Source: Lantana camara
Taxonomy: Eukaryota; Streptophyta; Magnoliopsida; Lamiales; Verbenaceae
Assembly (NCBI GenBank): GCA_037501455.1
Contig: CM074864.1
Span: forward strand, 58,650,001 to 58,714,000
Length of the DNA stretch: 64,000 nt
Direction of reading: 5' to 3'
A model generated the notes under the pieces. It did not search any database, was not told where the DNA came from, and saw only the letters and a program-made list of their open reading frames with translations. Both the position numbers and the translations under genes were made by a program. Below, piece by piece: positions 23,116 to 34,315 of the stretch. Each line of letters begins with the position of its first letter. Position 1 is the stretch's first letter.

Positions 23116-24363
23116 AAGTGATGTTTAGGAAATCTGGAATTGTATATGCTATGCGAGAAGTGATGATCTATCTGTGGCGGTGGAAGGTGGAAGAGGAGAT
23201 GTAAAATAAATAAAATGTGTTGCAACCAAGTCTTCATTCAATTCATGGAGTCCAAAATACCTAACTCGGGTAATTACATTATGATTATGATGACAAGTAA
23301 TCCTCACAGTCCACGTGTGCAAATAATATAATTATTATTATTTAAATATATATATAAAATGAAAATTTTATATTAGTATTTATTTTACAATTATTTAATA
23401 TAATTAAAAAAAATTAAAAATCATAAAAAATAGAAATTAAAAAATATGGAAAAAAAATAAAAATATATAATAAAAATGTGGAAGTTAATGAGAAAAGAAA
23501 AGAAGTTAAAAGAGATAAATACATGATAACGTGTTGAGAGAGAAAAAAATTAGAAAAAAAAATTAATTTTAAAATCCAAAAGATCAAAACGGTTATCGTA
23601 GAGATCTCTCATTTAATATAATAGTATAGAACTATAGATGAATATTCAAATTATTGCGAGTATTGTCTTTTCACATTTAGAATTTTAGATTGATAAAGTA
23701 ATGTTTTTATCAGAATTTAAATTTGTCATAATCCACCCAACTAACAACAAACATTATTAAATTCATTAGCCGAGAATAGTCAATTTTTTAGAAAAATTCA
23801 ATTGAGGCTAAAGAAATGATGTTTAAAAGAGAAACACGGATAAGGACAAAACAAGGGATGGTTACACGCTAACAGGTGGTTTGTCCAACTAGTTAATAGA
23901 TTCAACCGGTTCTAATCTCATTTAGATCTGTGTGAGTTAAAAAATAAATAAATAAATATTTACACACACGGTCGTATGGACTTGATCAACTCCGGCTTGT
24001 TAAAAAAGAAAAAAGAAAAAAAAAAATCCGCCATCATAACATTGCGTCCCCCTCACCATTAAAGCACGGATACCTTTTTTTTTTTTTTTCTATCGTGTAG
24101 TATCGGACACGTGTCGAACGTAAATATATTAATACATACCACTACATATTTGATATGGTAAAAAAAATATTCAATTTAAAAAAAAAAAAAAAAAACATTT
24201 TTTTATATTTTTCTTAAAATTTGAGAAATTTAATTTTTTTTATCAAAAAAAATAATTGTATAAATTATTAAAAAATGTATTATATTTGAATTTGTGGAAT
24301 AAATATTTGGGGTGATTGTAATGTAGGAAAAATCCCTAAACCGTAACAAACATGTCGAAATCA
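23116..24363. other. Intergenic region upstream of copy 1
   Basis: Presumed promoter side of copy 1. It is AT-rich, with homopolymer A and T tracts around 24075 and 24180. No reading frame or recognisable element was seen; a core promoter could not be assigned with confidence. Confidence 0.6.
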
Positions 24364-24576
24364 TGATGTAATATGCATTAATTGGTCTACGCTTATTTAT
24401 CTTTCACGCTTTTGTTAGTTAGTAGCATTCTACTTATACGACGTCGTTTTCCCTTGTTAGGTAGCGTAGTTTTCAGGTTGAGATTAGATAGTTATGTATA
24501 TATTATATACTCTCGGTACCTGTTTTCCTTTTCCTGAGATGAATATACGAAAATTCCCCAAATCTGAAATTGTTCA
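24364..24576 (+). repeat. Left LTR of the rearranged copia element
   Basis: The 213 bp begin TGATGTAATATGC and end AAATTGTTCA. TGGTATCAGAG, an initiator-Met tRNA primer site, follows immediately. It differs from the right LTR by a few substitutions and two small indels. Confidence 0.9.
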
Positions 24577-24589
24577 TGGTATCAGAGTT

Positions 24590-25447
24590 ATATGCTTTTT
24601 TCTGTGCCATCATGGCAGAGTCCTGAATCTGAGAAAAGTTCATATGCACTTCCTGTTGTTTCTCAACACGCAAAACCATAGAATAGGCTTTATTTACGTT
24701 AGGAAGCGGACCCATGAGTAAAATCTGATTCCTAATGTTGTCATATGCATCTCCCAGCCCCATTAGAAATTGAATAAGCCTAGTAGAAGAATTCTGTTCA
24801 ATTACCTCCTTTGCAGCCCCACATGAACAGATAGGTACAGGTTGTAAACATTGCAATTCGTCCCAAAGCTTTTTCAATTTAGTAAAGTACTGTGCCACAG
24901 TAGAATTACCTTGAGATATCGATCCTATCTCCCTCTGGATCTGATACAACAGTGGTCCATTGCACTCACCAAACCACTCTTGTAGTTCATCCCATAACTC
25001 CTTCGATGAAGATGCGTAAAGGAATGCATCTGCAATCTCTGGCGCTATGGAGCTAATGATCCATGCTCTAACCATATAGTCAATACGAATCCACTGCTCA
25101 AAGTCCTCAGCATTCTCTGCCAGTTGCAAGTGCTTTCCGTTGATGAATCCTAATTTTGCCTTTGCTCCAAGTGAAAGTTTGATTGCTCTACTCCAAGTCA
25201 GAAAGTTATTGCCGTCCAATTTCGTTGTCACTAGCGGCATCCCTAGGTTCTCTGATGTCGGTAAAAACATCTGATCGCTATGCGTCACATGTGTGACCGC
25301 CATCGCAGTAGGCGGTGAAATTTCTGTGAGATTCGCCATGCCTTTCCTAAATCCTTGCCTTTAAAAATTCTCTGATTCAGGTAAACAAAAGCTAACGGAG
25401 ATGATTCAACAAATATCCAGGAACTTTTCAGCTCTGATACCAATAAT
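24590..25447 (-). pseudogene. copia gag, inverted segment
   Basis: The minus-strand frame starts at 25339 (MANLTEISPPTAMAV). It contains the copia gag core: NFLTWSRAIKLSLGAK, WDELQEWFGECNGP, YFTKLKKLWDELQ and FLMGLGDAYDNIRNQILL. The true gag sequence ends near 24590, where the frame runs into the primer site and LTR read backwards. A second primer-site sequence, in minus orientation, sits at about 25434-25444 just upstream of the leader, exactly where it belongs relative to this gag. Confidence 0.85.
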
Positions 25448-27105
25448 ATCATCTACGTATACAAGGAGGGAGAGAAAGACTCTGTAATCAAGGTAAACAA
25501 GCAAGTGTCGTTTTCAGATTGCTTGAAACCATAGTGGAGGAGTTTGGAGGTAAATTCAATATTCCATTCACGACTTGCTTGTTTCAAACCATATAGAGAA
25601 CGAATCAATTTGCACACTGTCCCAGCTGGGGCCTTATTGTAACCTTTCGGTGGATACATGTACACTTCTTCATGGAGAAATCCATGAAGAAAAGCGTTGT
25701 TGATGTCCAATTGATGGATATCCCAGTGCTTAATAGTAGCCAAAGCAATAAACACTAGTACCGTCACCAACTTTGCCACGGAAGAAAACGAATCTGTGTA
25801 ATCCAATCCTTCAATCTGATTATATCCTTTCGCGACCAAGCGCGCCTTATAACATTCAATGGATCCATCAGGGAGGTATTTAACTTTATATACCCATTTA
25901 CATCTGATAGGTCTCTTGCCATCAGGAAGAGAAGTTATCTCCCAAGTGTTATTGCGTTCCAATGCATCGAGCTCCGATTGCATTGCATCAACCCACTTTG
26001 AATCCGTACTGGCTTGCTTATATGTGGAAGGCTCTGGAATTCTTGATACATTTGCCACGAATTCACTGTGCGATGGGTCAGGAAAGATAATAGGATAAGC
26101 AGAACCACCATATAATTTGGGATGCAAAGGGGAGATAGAGTCATGATGAACACTGTTAGTAACATAGGTTTGAAGCCAAGAAGGCTTAGATAGCATTCTA
26201 GAGCTGCGACAAGGCTGATGATTAGTAGAAGAACGTAGAAGAGAAGTAGTATGGGGGATATACTGTGGTTCTGTGACAGCAGGAGATGTTTGTGTAATTT
26301 CAGGAGGGGGTGTTGGTGTAATTTCATGATCTGTGACAGTGTCAGGAAAGGGTGTTGGTGTAATTTCTGGATCTGTGATATTTGGAGCAAAATCATCTGT
26401 GACTGGGAGAGGAATAGGGACATCATCATTAGAATCAATGTAAGGAAAGAGATGTTCAAAGAACTGGACATCTCGCGACATAAAAACTTTATGAGCAGAC
26501 AAATCATAAAGTTTATAAGCCTTTTGGCCCTGAACATAGCCAAGAAAAACACTCTTAATGGCCCTGGGTGAAAACTTGTCTTTGTGGGGCAAGTTATTAG
26601 TCGCATAGCATAGGGATCCGAACACCCGTAAGGTAGTATAATCAGGAAGTTTGTGGTATAAAATCTCATATGGAGTTTTCCAGCCAAGTACAACAGAAGG
26701 TAGCTTGTTTAGAATTGAAGTAGCCATTAAAATGGATTCCCCCCAGAATTTTTTGGAAGGTTTGATTGGAAGAGTAATGCACGAGCTAGTTCTAGGATAT
26801 GTTTGTACTTACGTTCTACCCTACCGTTTTGTTGAGGAGTATATGGTGTAGAACGTTGATGAATAATTCCCAGGGAAGAAAACAAGGTATGACATTCGTT
26901 ATTGGTAAACTCAGTCCCATTATCCGTTCGAATGATTTTCACAGAAGATTGGAATTGGGTTTTGACGTAATTAAGGAAAGTTTTGATGATGGAAGGAATT
27001 TGGGACTTATGGGCCAAAAGATATGTCCATGTGGCTCTGGAATGATCATCGACAATGGTGAGAAAGTAGTGTGCTCCGTTTGTAGATGCTAATGGATACG
27101 GACCC
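25448..27105 (-). pseudogene. copia integrase and N-terminal RT, inverted segment
   Basis: The minus-strand frame begins WGPYPLASTNGAHYFLT. It holds integrase RTDNGTEF and QQNGRVERKY catalytic segments. A one-base deletion in an A run near 26745 separates it from the frame starting MATSILNKLPSVVLG. RT motifs follow (CKWVYKVKYLPDGS, YKARLVAKGYNQ, QLDINNAFLHGFLHEEVYM). A second frameshift comes just before YVDDII at the segment end. The segment stops within the YVDD loop at about 25448, and the rest of RT continues at 27109 on the other strand. Confidence 0.85.
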
Positions 27106-27108
27106 CAT

Positions 27109-28036
27109 GTGGTAAAGGTTAAAGAGTTCCTGCATAAAGAGTTCACCATCAAAGATTTGGGTCTAGCTAGTTATTTCTTGGGTCTAGAAATTAATCGCTC
27201 TTCATCTGGAATCGCTCTCACACAACGTAAATACATTTTGGATATCCTCGATGATGTCGGCCTCACTGGTACGAAGCCAGCTTTTACTCCGTTACCAAAG
27301 GGCACAAAGCTCGTTGCTGAATCTTGACTTTTTATGCCCGAACCAGATAAATATCGCCGTTTAGTGGGTCGTCTTCTCTATCTCAATCTTACACGTCCTG
27401 ACCTTAGCTTCGTCACACAGCAATTGAGTCAATTTGTCACGAAGCCAACCGTTGATCATTGGAATGCTGCTCTCCATGTCTTGCGTTACCTTAAACATAC
27501 TATTTCCCAAGGATTGTTTTTTGACGCCAACTCCAGTCTTGACCTACATGCCTATTGTGATGCAGATTGGGCCGCTTGCAGTGACACTCGGCGATCTATC
27601 ACCGGGTTCTGCATATTTTTGGGAAGCTCCCTTGTCTCCTGGAAATCAAAGAAGTAGGCCACCATGTCTCGCTCATCCGTCGAAGCTGAGTATCGCAGCA
27701 TGGCTGCAACAGTTTGCGAACTTCAATGGTTATCATATCTACTGCAAGATTTCTCCATTCCATTGCAAGTTCCCATCCCTTTACGCTGCGACAACCAAGC
27801 CGCCCTTCACAATGCCGCTAACCCCATGTTTCATGAAAGAACGAAACACATCGACATTGATTGTCACATCGTCGGCCACCAGCTCAAGAACGACTTTATC
27901 ACTACTTCTCATGTGGCTTCTAAGTCCCAGTTGGCAGATCTCTTCACTAAGCTCCTCGCTTATCCTCAGTTTTCCACATTACTGTCCAAGATGGTCTGCT
28001 TTTGTCAAATCAGTCTCCATCTTGAGGGGGGTCTGA
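27109..28036 (+). pseudogene. copia RT C-terminus and RNase H
   Basis: The sense frame VKEFLHKEFTIKDLG...SYFLGLEI continues RT directly after the YVDD motif found in the inverted block. RNase H motifs are CDADWAA, RSSVEAEYRSM and LRCDNQAALH, ending ISLHLEGGLM just before the right LTR. Two in-frame stops are present: TGA at 27325-27327, and TAG after SWKSKK at about 27655 where CAG is expected. A G-run polypurine tract precedes the LTR. Confidence 0.85.
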
Positions 28037-28242
28037 TGTAATATGCATTAATTGGTCTACGCTTATTTATCTTTCACGCTTTTGTTAGTTAGTAGCATTC
28101 TACTTATACGAGTCGTTTTCCTTTGTTAGGTAGCGTAGTTTTCAGGTTGAGATTAGATAGTTATGTATATATATACTCTCGGTACCTGTTTTCCTTTTCC
28201 TGAGATGAATATACGAAAATTCCCCAAATCTGAAATTGTTCA
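28034..28242 (+). repeat. Right LTR of the rearranged copia element
   Basis: The 209 bp begin TGATGTAATATGC directly after the GAGGGGGG polypurine tract and end ATTGTTCA. Orientation is the same as the left LTR. Confidence 0.9.
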
Positions 28243-29061
28243 TAATCCATAGCAATCCATAGTTGACTAGCAATCCAAGGTTGTTGACTAGCAATCCAAG
28301 GTTGTGATCTTCTAAGTCTTTGATACGCCGTCAATTCTATTTTTTCTGGGATAGGGCAGAAAAGAAGACAAAGAACGTATCTGACTTAGGGACCACAACC
28401 CTAATATATAACCAAAGTAGGGCACCTTAATTATTGGCCCATCAATCATAATTAAGTGTCCACGGGTTTCTACACATAAAAAACTCATACTTCAACAAAT
28501 ATTTCTATAAGCCCATATAATTAAATAAATCTTAAGCAGATCACTCAATCGGGCTCGTATTCTGAGATAGCCTATGTACAATTATAAATATGTGAGACCA
28601 CCTAAATAGAAAATCCAACATGTAAAACCTCGGTTAGAAACAGAATAGTAATAAAACGCTGAAGTCGTCAAAAATTAGAAGTATGTTGAATAAGAACGTA
28701 AAAATATAAAAATATATGTAAGTAGTGAAATATACAAGTAAAGTGAAACTCGGCAGTTTTATTAACCGTCTTCACAAATAAACTGGTAAGGCACATGCAA
28801 TCCATTCTATTCATTTATTAACTTCAAAACTATGCTAAAGATTTCCAAGCTAGTATGAATATGAACAGATGTTTCTATACATGTTTTATAGTTCTGAAGA
28901 AAATTTCATAAAACTTTTGGGCAGGACGGCCCCGATTGTTCCGCAAAATTCACAACCAAGCTGTATCAGCGGCCTCTTTTCCAGTCTCGGAGAAACTGCT
29001 ATCAAACTGTATCAGTGGCTTCCACTCTGGTCCCTACCACTACAATGACAAAACATGAGCG
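28243..29061. other. Intergenic region between the tandem paralogs
   Basis: The first part (28243-28830) has short direct repeats of CAATCCAAGGTTGTTGACTAG and no match to copy 1 flanks. From about 28830 it is homologous to the copy 1 3' flank. No gene was seen. Confidence 0.6.
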
Positions 29062-32000
29062 TTATCTGTCCTCGTCGTTTCTCTTATCAAGCATAGGTTT
29101 GGCAGGATATTCAGGCGAACCTGGTGTTGTGAACATCGATGTCAAATTGGTGTTACTAGTATCAGCATTTGATGTTGAGCTATTTGTAGTTCCTTCAAAA
29201 GTAGTTGTATCGTTAAAGTCCCAACCGGTTAGGTAGCTTGGTCTTGTAGACACTGAAGCCACGGGGACATCCCCAGAAAGCATGGCCACAACACGCGACA
29301 TTGAGGGACGTAAGGCTGGGGATGCTTGCGTGCATAATAGAGCTACACCGATAATCCTTCTTACTTCATCTGTATTGTATTCATGTAAAGTGGGGTCCAC
29401 CAGCTCGAGCTCCCTCTCGTTTTCACGAAGATTCCACGCCTGACACAACATTTCAGGTCAAACATGTTTCCCTGAAGTGAAATTTTAACTCAAACCCGGT
29501 CCGACAATCTGATCAAACCGAATTATTTAAATGACTTCTTGTCATTGGTCACCCTACTTGAAGTATTATATTAAAAAGGAACGGGACAATTACACTAAGA
29601 TAAGATCTGGCCTAACTATACAAACTTCTTTTGGGGTTTCAGAAATTAGGAAAATTTTACCCCTAACCCAACTCGGTCGAACCTAACCATTAAAAAGGTA
29701 AGTGTATTACACTTGCCATTTGATTGGTCATTCTCCTTAAATTTTTTACCAACCACACGACAAGTGTAAAGCATTTGCCCCCTTGTTATATCGGTTTGAC
29801 CGAGTTAGGCTCGGGCAGAATTACCCAAGAAATTACAAAAAATTTCCTAGTTAAACACTAAGATTGGCCTAACACATGCTATTCTCATTAAGAATTTAAA
29901 GTTAAATATTGATCAGTAAGTTCCAAGGCAAAATAGGGGAATAGATAAAAAGGTTAAGAGAAATTATATAAAAGTTAATTATCGATTCAAATATAATGTC
30001 AATTTTTTGGTCAGAATTTTTTCTCAAATATCAATTGTTTTCATGAAGATTCCACGCCTGAAATAACATAACGGATTTGTTATTGATGAAAATTTCTAAT
30101 TCAAACTTGACTCGACAAAAACATAACATATACGAAAACATTTTAGCCTAATGTTTGAATCTGATAAAACAATTACCCAGTCAAGAAGATATATCATGTC
30201 ATTTTCCAATGTTGTGTCGGAATTTGGTCGGCCACTGACGATCTCCATAGCCACCACTCCGAAGCTGAATATATCAGCCTTCTCCGTAAGATGTCCACGC
30301 AAAGCATATTCCGGCGCCAGATACCCACTACATAAATCAACCAAAATATGAAAAATAGCAACTAATCAAATAGTAAGTGTAATACACTTGTCAAATGCTT
30401 AATTGGCTCCGAACTAGAATGTTCCTTAACAAAATTGTTCCGGCAATTCAATTTCGAATTTGAAATTTGAGAGTTTTGAATCTTACATTGTGCCTGCAAT
30501 TCGGGTGCTTATATGAGTCTTCTTGTCATCATACAACTTTGCCAATCCAAAATCTGATATTTTTGCTGTGAAATCAGAATCGAGGAGAATGTTGCTGGCT
30601 TTCACATCTCTATGAACAATTCGAAGACGAGATTCCTCGTGAAGATAAGCAAGACCCCTGGCCACTCCCAAGCATATGTCGAAACGTCTTGGCCAGTCGA
30701 GACATAAACTACTGTTCCCTGTTTCATTATAAGTATATCAACAAAAGCTTCTTTTCTGCATAACAAGTACAGACACAAAATGCATAATTGTGAACTAAAT
30801 TTACTAGTACCAAATAATAGTCGATCAAGACTCTTGTTTTCAAGATACTCATAAACGAGCAACCGTTTGCCTTCCTCGATGCAGCAACCGTATAGTTTCA
30901 CAAGATTACGTTGCTGAACAGCAGAAATGGTAGCAATCTCTGCAATGAACTGAGACTTTCCTTGACGTGATACCACCGATAATTGCTTAACAGCAATTAT
31001 TCGTCCATCTCCAAGTGTTCCCTATTCATCAATGAGTGTGTAATACAATCAACACAACTGAAAAAGCTATAAATAGACTTATAGCTCAATCCATAGTTAC
31101 CTAATAAGGGGTGCTCTGCGGTACGTATGGACACACAATACATTAGTGTGCTAAAGTATTGGTACGTTGAGGGGAGACATAATTGGTACGTTCTTTGCTA
31201 AAGTATTAATACGTTGGGGTAAGCTTAATCGGTACGTTCTTTTGGTACACGATACGTTTATAATGATTAATCGGCACTTTTATACTATAAATACACCAAA
31301 TGATTTATATAGATGAAAATTATATGATGGAATATATAAAAATATAGAGTTATTTACGCCATACCTCCTGTTTTAGATGAAATGAGCAAAGAAAACTCTG
31401 TGTTACAAAAATTAACACAGAAACCCTGGGTTTTTAAAATATTTGCATGCCGAACTCTGAAAATTTATGATGTCGGTAGAACACTAATTTTCTCTATTCA
31501 TTGGATGCGAAATAACTAATTTAACCTTTTATATTATGATATAGATCATCTCACTTCTCTCTGTATTGTTCAATATTTTTTTATATGCACCGAAACCCCC
31601 TTTTTTTATATACATCGAAACCCTGTATAAAATAAAAACTGCATGAAGAACCATATAAACAAGTATAAAAAAGGGTATATAGATATATGTGGGATGATCT
31701 ATATCATAATATAAAATGTTAAATTAGTTATTTCGCATCCAATAAATAGAGAAAATTAGTGTTCTACCAACATCAGAAATTTTCAGGGTTCGGCATGCAT
31801 ATATTTTGAAAACATAGGGTTTCCTGTATTAATTTTTATAACATAGGGTTTTTTTTTTGCCCATTTCGCCTAACACATGGGGTATGGTATAAATAACTCT
31901 ACAAATATATATATATATATGTAAATATGTTATGGGGGAATGTTTGAAAACTCCCCATGGGTTTGAAAACTTCCTTTTAGCTCCCCATTTTCAAATACAT

Positions 32001-32669
32001 CATTTGGGGTTTTAGATACGCGATTCTGGTATTTAGATACACGATTCTGGGATTTGGATACGCGATTCTGGGATTTAGATACGTGATTTTTTCCTTGTAT
32101 TTCAAATACATCATTTGGGGTTTTAGATACGCGATTCTTGAGTTTTAATACATCATTTTTGAAAATGGGGAGCTAAAAGGAATTGGACTTATCATTTGGG
32201 GAGTTTTCGGGAATTCCCCGATATGTTATGTTATTGTTTACTATTCACTATATTATCTATTTTTCTGGAACTAATCCAATTATAATCATCAATAAAAGCC
32301 TTAGAAATTCAATTAAACTGTGTATAAATGCCATTCCAACTGAATATAACAAACCAAAAAACATATAATTCTTTCTAAAGATTACTATATTTTGATTTGT
32401 TGGAACTAAAATTGGTAAATTTTGGAGTACCATAAAGAATTGATACGCGAAAGTATTGAGAATTGATACGTAATTCGAAAGGGGAGGGAGAGCACTAGGT
32501 AACTATGGCTCAACCATTTGGTAATATTGGAATTAGAAATACAATTTTACCTTGTAAACAGGTCCAAATCCTCCCTCTCCGAGCTTATTACCAGGATTAA
32601 AATCGTTCGTTGCAGCTTTAAGCTCAGCATAACCGAACAAGTAAGGCCGTGTATCAATCCCCAATAACT
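29062..32669 (-). CDS. Copy 2 exons 20-24: protein kinase domain
   Basis: All five kinase exons are open with the same lengths as copy 1 (exon 20 is 119 or 117 bp depending on the acceptor). Glycine loop, catalytic Lys, HRD, DFG and APE motifs are present. Differences from copy 1 are mostly conservative, apart from the C-terminal tail. The stop codon is at 29062-29064. Confidence 0.87.
29649..29827. mobile_element. Small MITE, about 179 bp, in copy 2 intron 23
   Basis: Direct repeats AGAAATTA lie at 29641-29648 and 29828-29835. Inverted ends share TAACTCGGTC and the interior ACACTTGCC...GGTCA with the MITE at 22023-22203. Copy 1 lacks it at 11270. A 50-bp fragment of the same family (AAGTGTAATACACTTG) is inserted at about 30357-30406. 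Confidence 0.75.
31347..31899. mobile_element. Foldback MITE, 553 bp, in copy 2 intron 20
   Basis: The ends GAGTTATTTACGCCATACC and GGTATGGTATAAATAACTC are near-perfect inverted repeats that continue inward for about 200 bp. The flanks AAAAATATA and ACAAATATA suggest a 9-bp duplication with one difference. Copy 1 has the empty site near 12765. Confidence 0.78.
31934..32220. mobile_element. MITE with internal minisatellite, 287 bp, in copy 2 intron 20
   Basis: A 9-bp direct repeat ATATGTTAT lies at 31925-31933 and 32221-32229. The inverted ends are GGGGGAATGTTTGAAAACTCC and GGAGTTTTCGGGAATTCCCC. The middle has five or six units of about 20 bp built on TTTAGATACGCGATTCTGG. It is absent from copy 1. 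Confidence 0.8.
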
Positions 32670-32727
32670 CTGCAAAAATTTATAATAAATGTTAAGTTGG
32701 AAAGATATTTAGTCTTACTATATAATA

Positions 32728-33314
32728 GGGAAAATTACATATTTGGTCCCACTAGATTGACTCGATCTCACATTTGGTCCCATAGAATTTTTTGTTTACA
32801 CATTGAGTCCCATAAGAAATAATTTTGAACCCATTGAGTCCCAACCGTTAATTTTTAACACTAAAAATTGGAGAAACTTTATTTTCATATTAATTTTTGC
32901 TGAGAGGGACTAGATTAACCTGACGTGGAGCTTTAATTTTTGCTGAGAGGGACTAGATTAACCTGACGTGGAGCTTAGGTGACATTTTTTAATCAGATTT
33001 TTCCGTGGAAATTATATTTTTGATCCCAATAGGTTGATTCGATACGACATTTAGTCTTATACAATTTTTTGTTTCCACATTGAAAAATATGATTAAAAAA
33101 AGCCACTTAAGCTACATGTCAAATTAATCTAGTGCCTCTCAGGTAAAATTAACATGAAGATAACGTTTCTCCCATTTTTAGAGTTAAAAGTTAACGGTTG
33201 GGATTCAATGTGTTCAAAATTATTTCTTATGGAACTCAATGTGTAAACAAAAAATCGTATGGAACCAAATGTGATATCGAGTTAATCTAATGGGACCAAA
33301 AGTGTAATTTTCCC
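32728..33314. mobile_element. Mutator-like MITE, 587 bp, in copy 2 intron 19
   Basis: A perfect 9-bp target duplication TATATAATA lies at 32719-32727 and 33315-33323. The termini are GGGAAAATTACATATTTGG and GTGTAATTTTCCC. It contains a 43-bp internal direct duplication at about 32890-32975 (units starting AATTTTTGCTGAGAGGG). It inflates a 63-nt intron to about 650 nt and ends 12 nt from the exon 19 donor. Confidence 0.87.
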
Positions 33315-33326
33315 TATATAATATAC

Positions 33327-33512
33327 TTATTTTCTTCTTCTTCTTGCCTTCATCCTCCAAATCTCTCTGTCTTTTTCTTCTCCACAGTACGTAAAACAAT
33401 GCACCAAGACAAACCGAAGCCACAACTGCAACTCCGACAACAATCCCAACTATCACACCAGTTCGATTGTCACTCCCACCAGGAGGATTGTTCGGAACTG
33501 AAGGCTCGAAAT
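33327..33512 (-). CDS. Copy 2 exon 19: transmembrane segment
   Basis: The exon encodes FEPSVPNNPPGGSDNRTG and a hydrophobic VIVGIVVGVAVVASVCLGAL, then WRRKRQRDLEDEGKKKKK. Compared with copy 1 it gained one Lys codon and one extra A before the donor (ATAA|GTATAT). Its phase therefore fits the upstream of the two AG acceptors of exon 20 (start 32669). Confidence 0.8.
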
Positions 33513-33622
33513 CTGTACGAAAAAATATTGTCCGAAAATCATAATCGATTTCAAGAATTAAAAATAAAAAAATGGAAGAACATCTGTTCTTCTTCTTCCT
33601 TTGGAATTATCTGTTTTTTCAC

Positions 33623-33827
33623 CTCCTAATAGTGTCGCACGTATAGCTGAAATTAAAGGTCCATATGTAGATTGAGCTGGTACACAGCAAGTTCCTTTTC
33701 CAGCCCAAAAAAGATGAATTTCAAGATAATTTTCGGACACCTGAACATTGAAGTATCTTATAACAGCAGTTAACGAGGCCGCAACATCCTCTCTTCGTAT
33801 GTCAAAATCTTTTACCACCAGATTCCC
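33623..33827 (-). CDS. Copy 2 exon 18: malectin-like domain C-part
   Basis: 205 bp, encoding GNLVVKDFDIRREDVAA and VSENYLEIHLFWAGKGTCC. The intron upstream of it (33828-51189) spans 17.4 kb because of retrotransposon insertions, against 1.5 kb in copy 1. Confidence 0.87.
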
Positions 33828-33975
33828 CTGAAGCACATTAAAATTAGTTACTATACTTCTCATAAATTTAATTTCACTCACGCCTTTCTTATAGCTAATT
33901 AGACTAGAAAATACCCTTTTAACTTACACATAGGGTTGGGTGTGATTAACTCTTTAAAAATACGGATACTTACAC

Positions 33976-34188
33976 TTTTGTAAATTCTAGAACTTAGAAT
34001 TAGCTTAGTTTTTCCGCTTACTTAGTTGACGTCATGTTTAGTTGGGATTGTTAGTTAGTTGACAGCTGCCCTCTTCTACACGTGTCTGTCTATTTATTGG
34101 TCTCTCCATTGTATATATAAAACTCTTGTATTGAGCTTCAATTCTGTAATGAGAAATTCCAGATTTACCAAATTCTTCCTTTCTAATA
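33976..34188 (+). repeat. Left LTR of copia A
   Basis: 213 bp ending TTTCTAATA. It contains TATATATAAA about 60 bp before its 3' end. Its first bases (TTTTGTAAATTCTAG) differ slightly from the right LTR (TGTTTTCTAAATTATAG). Confidence 0.85.
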
Positions 34189-34315
34189 TGGTACCATCAG
34201 ATTTTTATTCTTCTGCGGCGTTCTCTGATTCTCTTTTTCGGTGAAGTTTCGGCATCTTTTCCGATTTCTTTTCTTCTGCAATTGTGGTTTCCGATCTCAA
34301 TTTTGCTTTGCTGCC

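Larger units (their letters stand above)
24364..28242 (+). mobile_element. Ty1/copia element with two inverted internal segments
   Basis: Two LTRs in the same orientation (24364-24576 and 28034-28242) enclose a scrambled interior. After the left LTR and its primer site (TGGTATCAGAG at 24577) comes an inverted gag segment (24590-25447). Next come an inverted integrase-RT segment (25448-27105) and then RT end plus RNase H in sense (27109-28036). Flipping each inverted block in place would restore copia gene order. Protease and zinc-knuckle sequence is missing. Several stops and a frameshift are present. No clear 5-bp target duplication was found. Confidence 0.85.

Noticed and set aside
26251..27092. 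Plus-strand ORFs with Cys-rich segments
   Set aside because: Antisense of the inverted copia integrase-RT block.
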